Of a DNA stretch of 5,691 bases, positions 5,547 to 5,691 are shown piece after piece. Origin of the DNA: Rhodospirillaceae bacterium (GTDB lineage Bacteria; Pseudomonadota; Alphaproteobacteria; Rhodospirillales; Magnetovibrionaceae); NCBI GenBank assembly GCA_002732845.1, contig NVSZ01000010.1, positions 36,728-42,418 of the forward strand. The letters run 5' to 3'. How positions within the stretch are numbered: position 1 is the stretch's first letter; each line of letters starts with the position of its first letter. The position numbers and the translations under genes were made by a program. Under the pieces are notes generated by a model that was not told the DNA's origin, ran no database searches, and saw nothing but the letters and a program-made list of their open reading frames with translations.

Positions 5547-5691
5547 CTAGGCTTTATCTGTGAATTTCACGACAAAGACAATCAACACCAACGGAATAAG
5601 CCCCAACGCCGCGGTGCCGAGGAAAAACGGCACATAACCCACCGCGTCCACAACCACCCCAGAATAGCCCGCAATCAACTTGGGCAACAGC
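5547..5691 (-). CDS. MFS transporter, AmpG/PAT-like, C-terminal end (partial)
   Basis: An open frame enters from the right edge (first full codon at 5690) and ends with TAG at 5549-5547, giving 47 residues. The sequence contains LIAGYSGVVVDAVGYVPFF followed by a hydrophobic helix (about 22-42) and a short basic tail. This is how I remember the last loop and helix of AmpG-type muropeptide permeases (PAT family of the major facilitator superfamily), in which G-(F/Y/L)-SG-x-(V/I)-V-(D/E)-x-(V/M/I)-G-(Y/W)-x-x-FF recurs. AmpG imports anhydro-muropeptides for cell-wall recycling. With only the last helix visible, another MFS carrier cannot be excluded, so no symbol is given. It precedes ppa on the same strand with 70 bases between. 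Confidence 0.62.
   Translation of the reverse strand, partial: LLPKLIAGYSGVVVDAVGYVPFFLGTAALGLIPLVLIVFVVKFTDKA

Overview
The window reads as an ordinary chromosomal stretch of an alphaproteobacterium. The malic enzyme C-terminus, the DUF2892/Crp-Fnr pair, the 177-residue pyrophosphatase and the AmpG-like MFS tail are all of types I associate with that class, and GC content looks roughly balanced by eye. A Rhodospirillales- or Micavibrio-like source is possible, but I cannot fix the genus. I see no phage, IS, CRISPR, tRNA or rRNA sequence.

The left part (1-2840) is on the + strand. It holds the 3' end of an NADP-type malic enzyme gene (maeB), then a 115-base gap with a three-half-site PHO box, then a PiT-family inorganic phosphate transporter (pit). 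A TPR-repeat lipoprotein follows 12 bases later and is probably cotranscribed. A strong bidirectional hairpin terminator at 2802-2836 closes this unit and also serves the convergent unit to its right.

The right part (2853-5691) is entirely on the - strand, so transcription runs right to left. In that order it holds the tail of an AmpG-like MFS transporter, soluble inorganic pyrophosphatase (ppa), and a terminator that is a near copy of the first one. Next come a secreted protein of unknown function with a probable concanavalin-like fold, a Crp/Fnr-family regulator whose GTG start directly follows the previous stop codon, and a small two-helix DUF2892 membrane protein with three cysteines.

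Two themes stand out. One is phosphate: a transporter under apparent PhoB control with an uncharacterised TPR lipoprotein, and a pyrophosphatase nearby in a separate unit. The other is a possible thiol- or redox-responsive module: a Crp/Fnr regulator lacking both the FNR iron-sulfur cysteines and the CRP cAMP-site arginine but carrying a C-x5-C motif, beside a Cys-containing DUF2892 protein. The most unusual DNA-level signals are the 11-base-period PHO box, a perfect 11-bp inverted repeat inside the DUF2892 gene, and a duplicated gene end at the Crp/Fnr stop codon. I did not find a clearly new multi-gene system.
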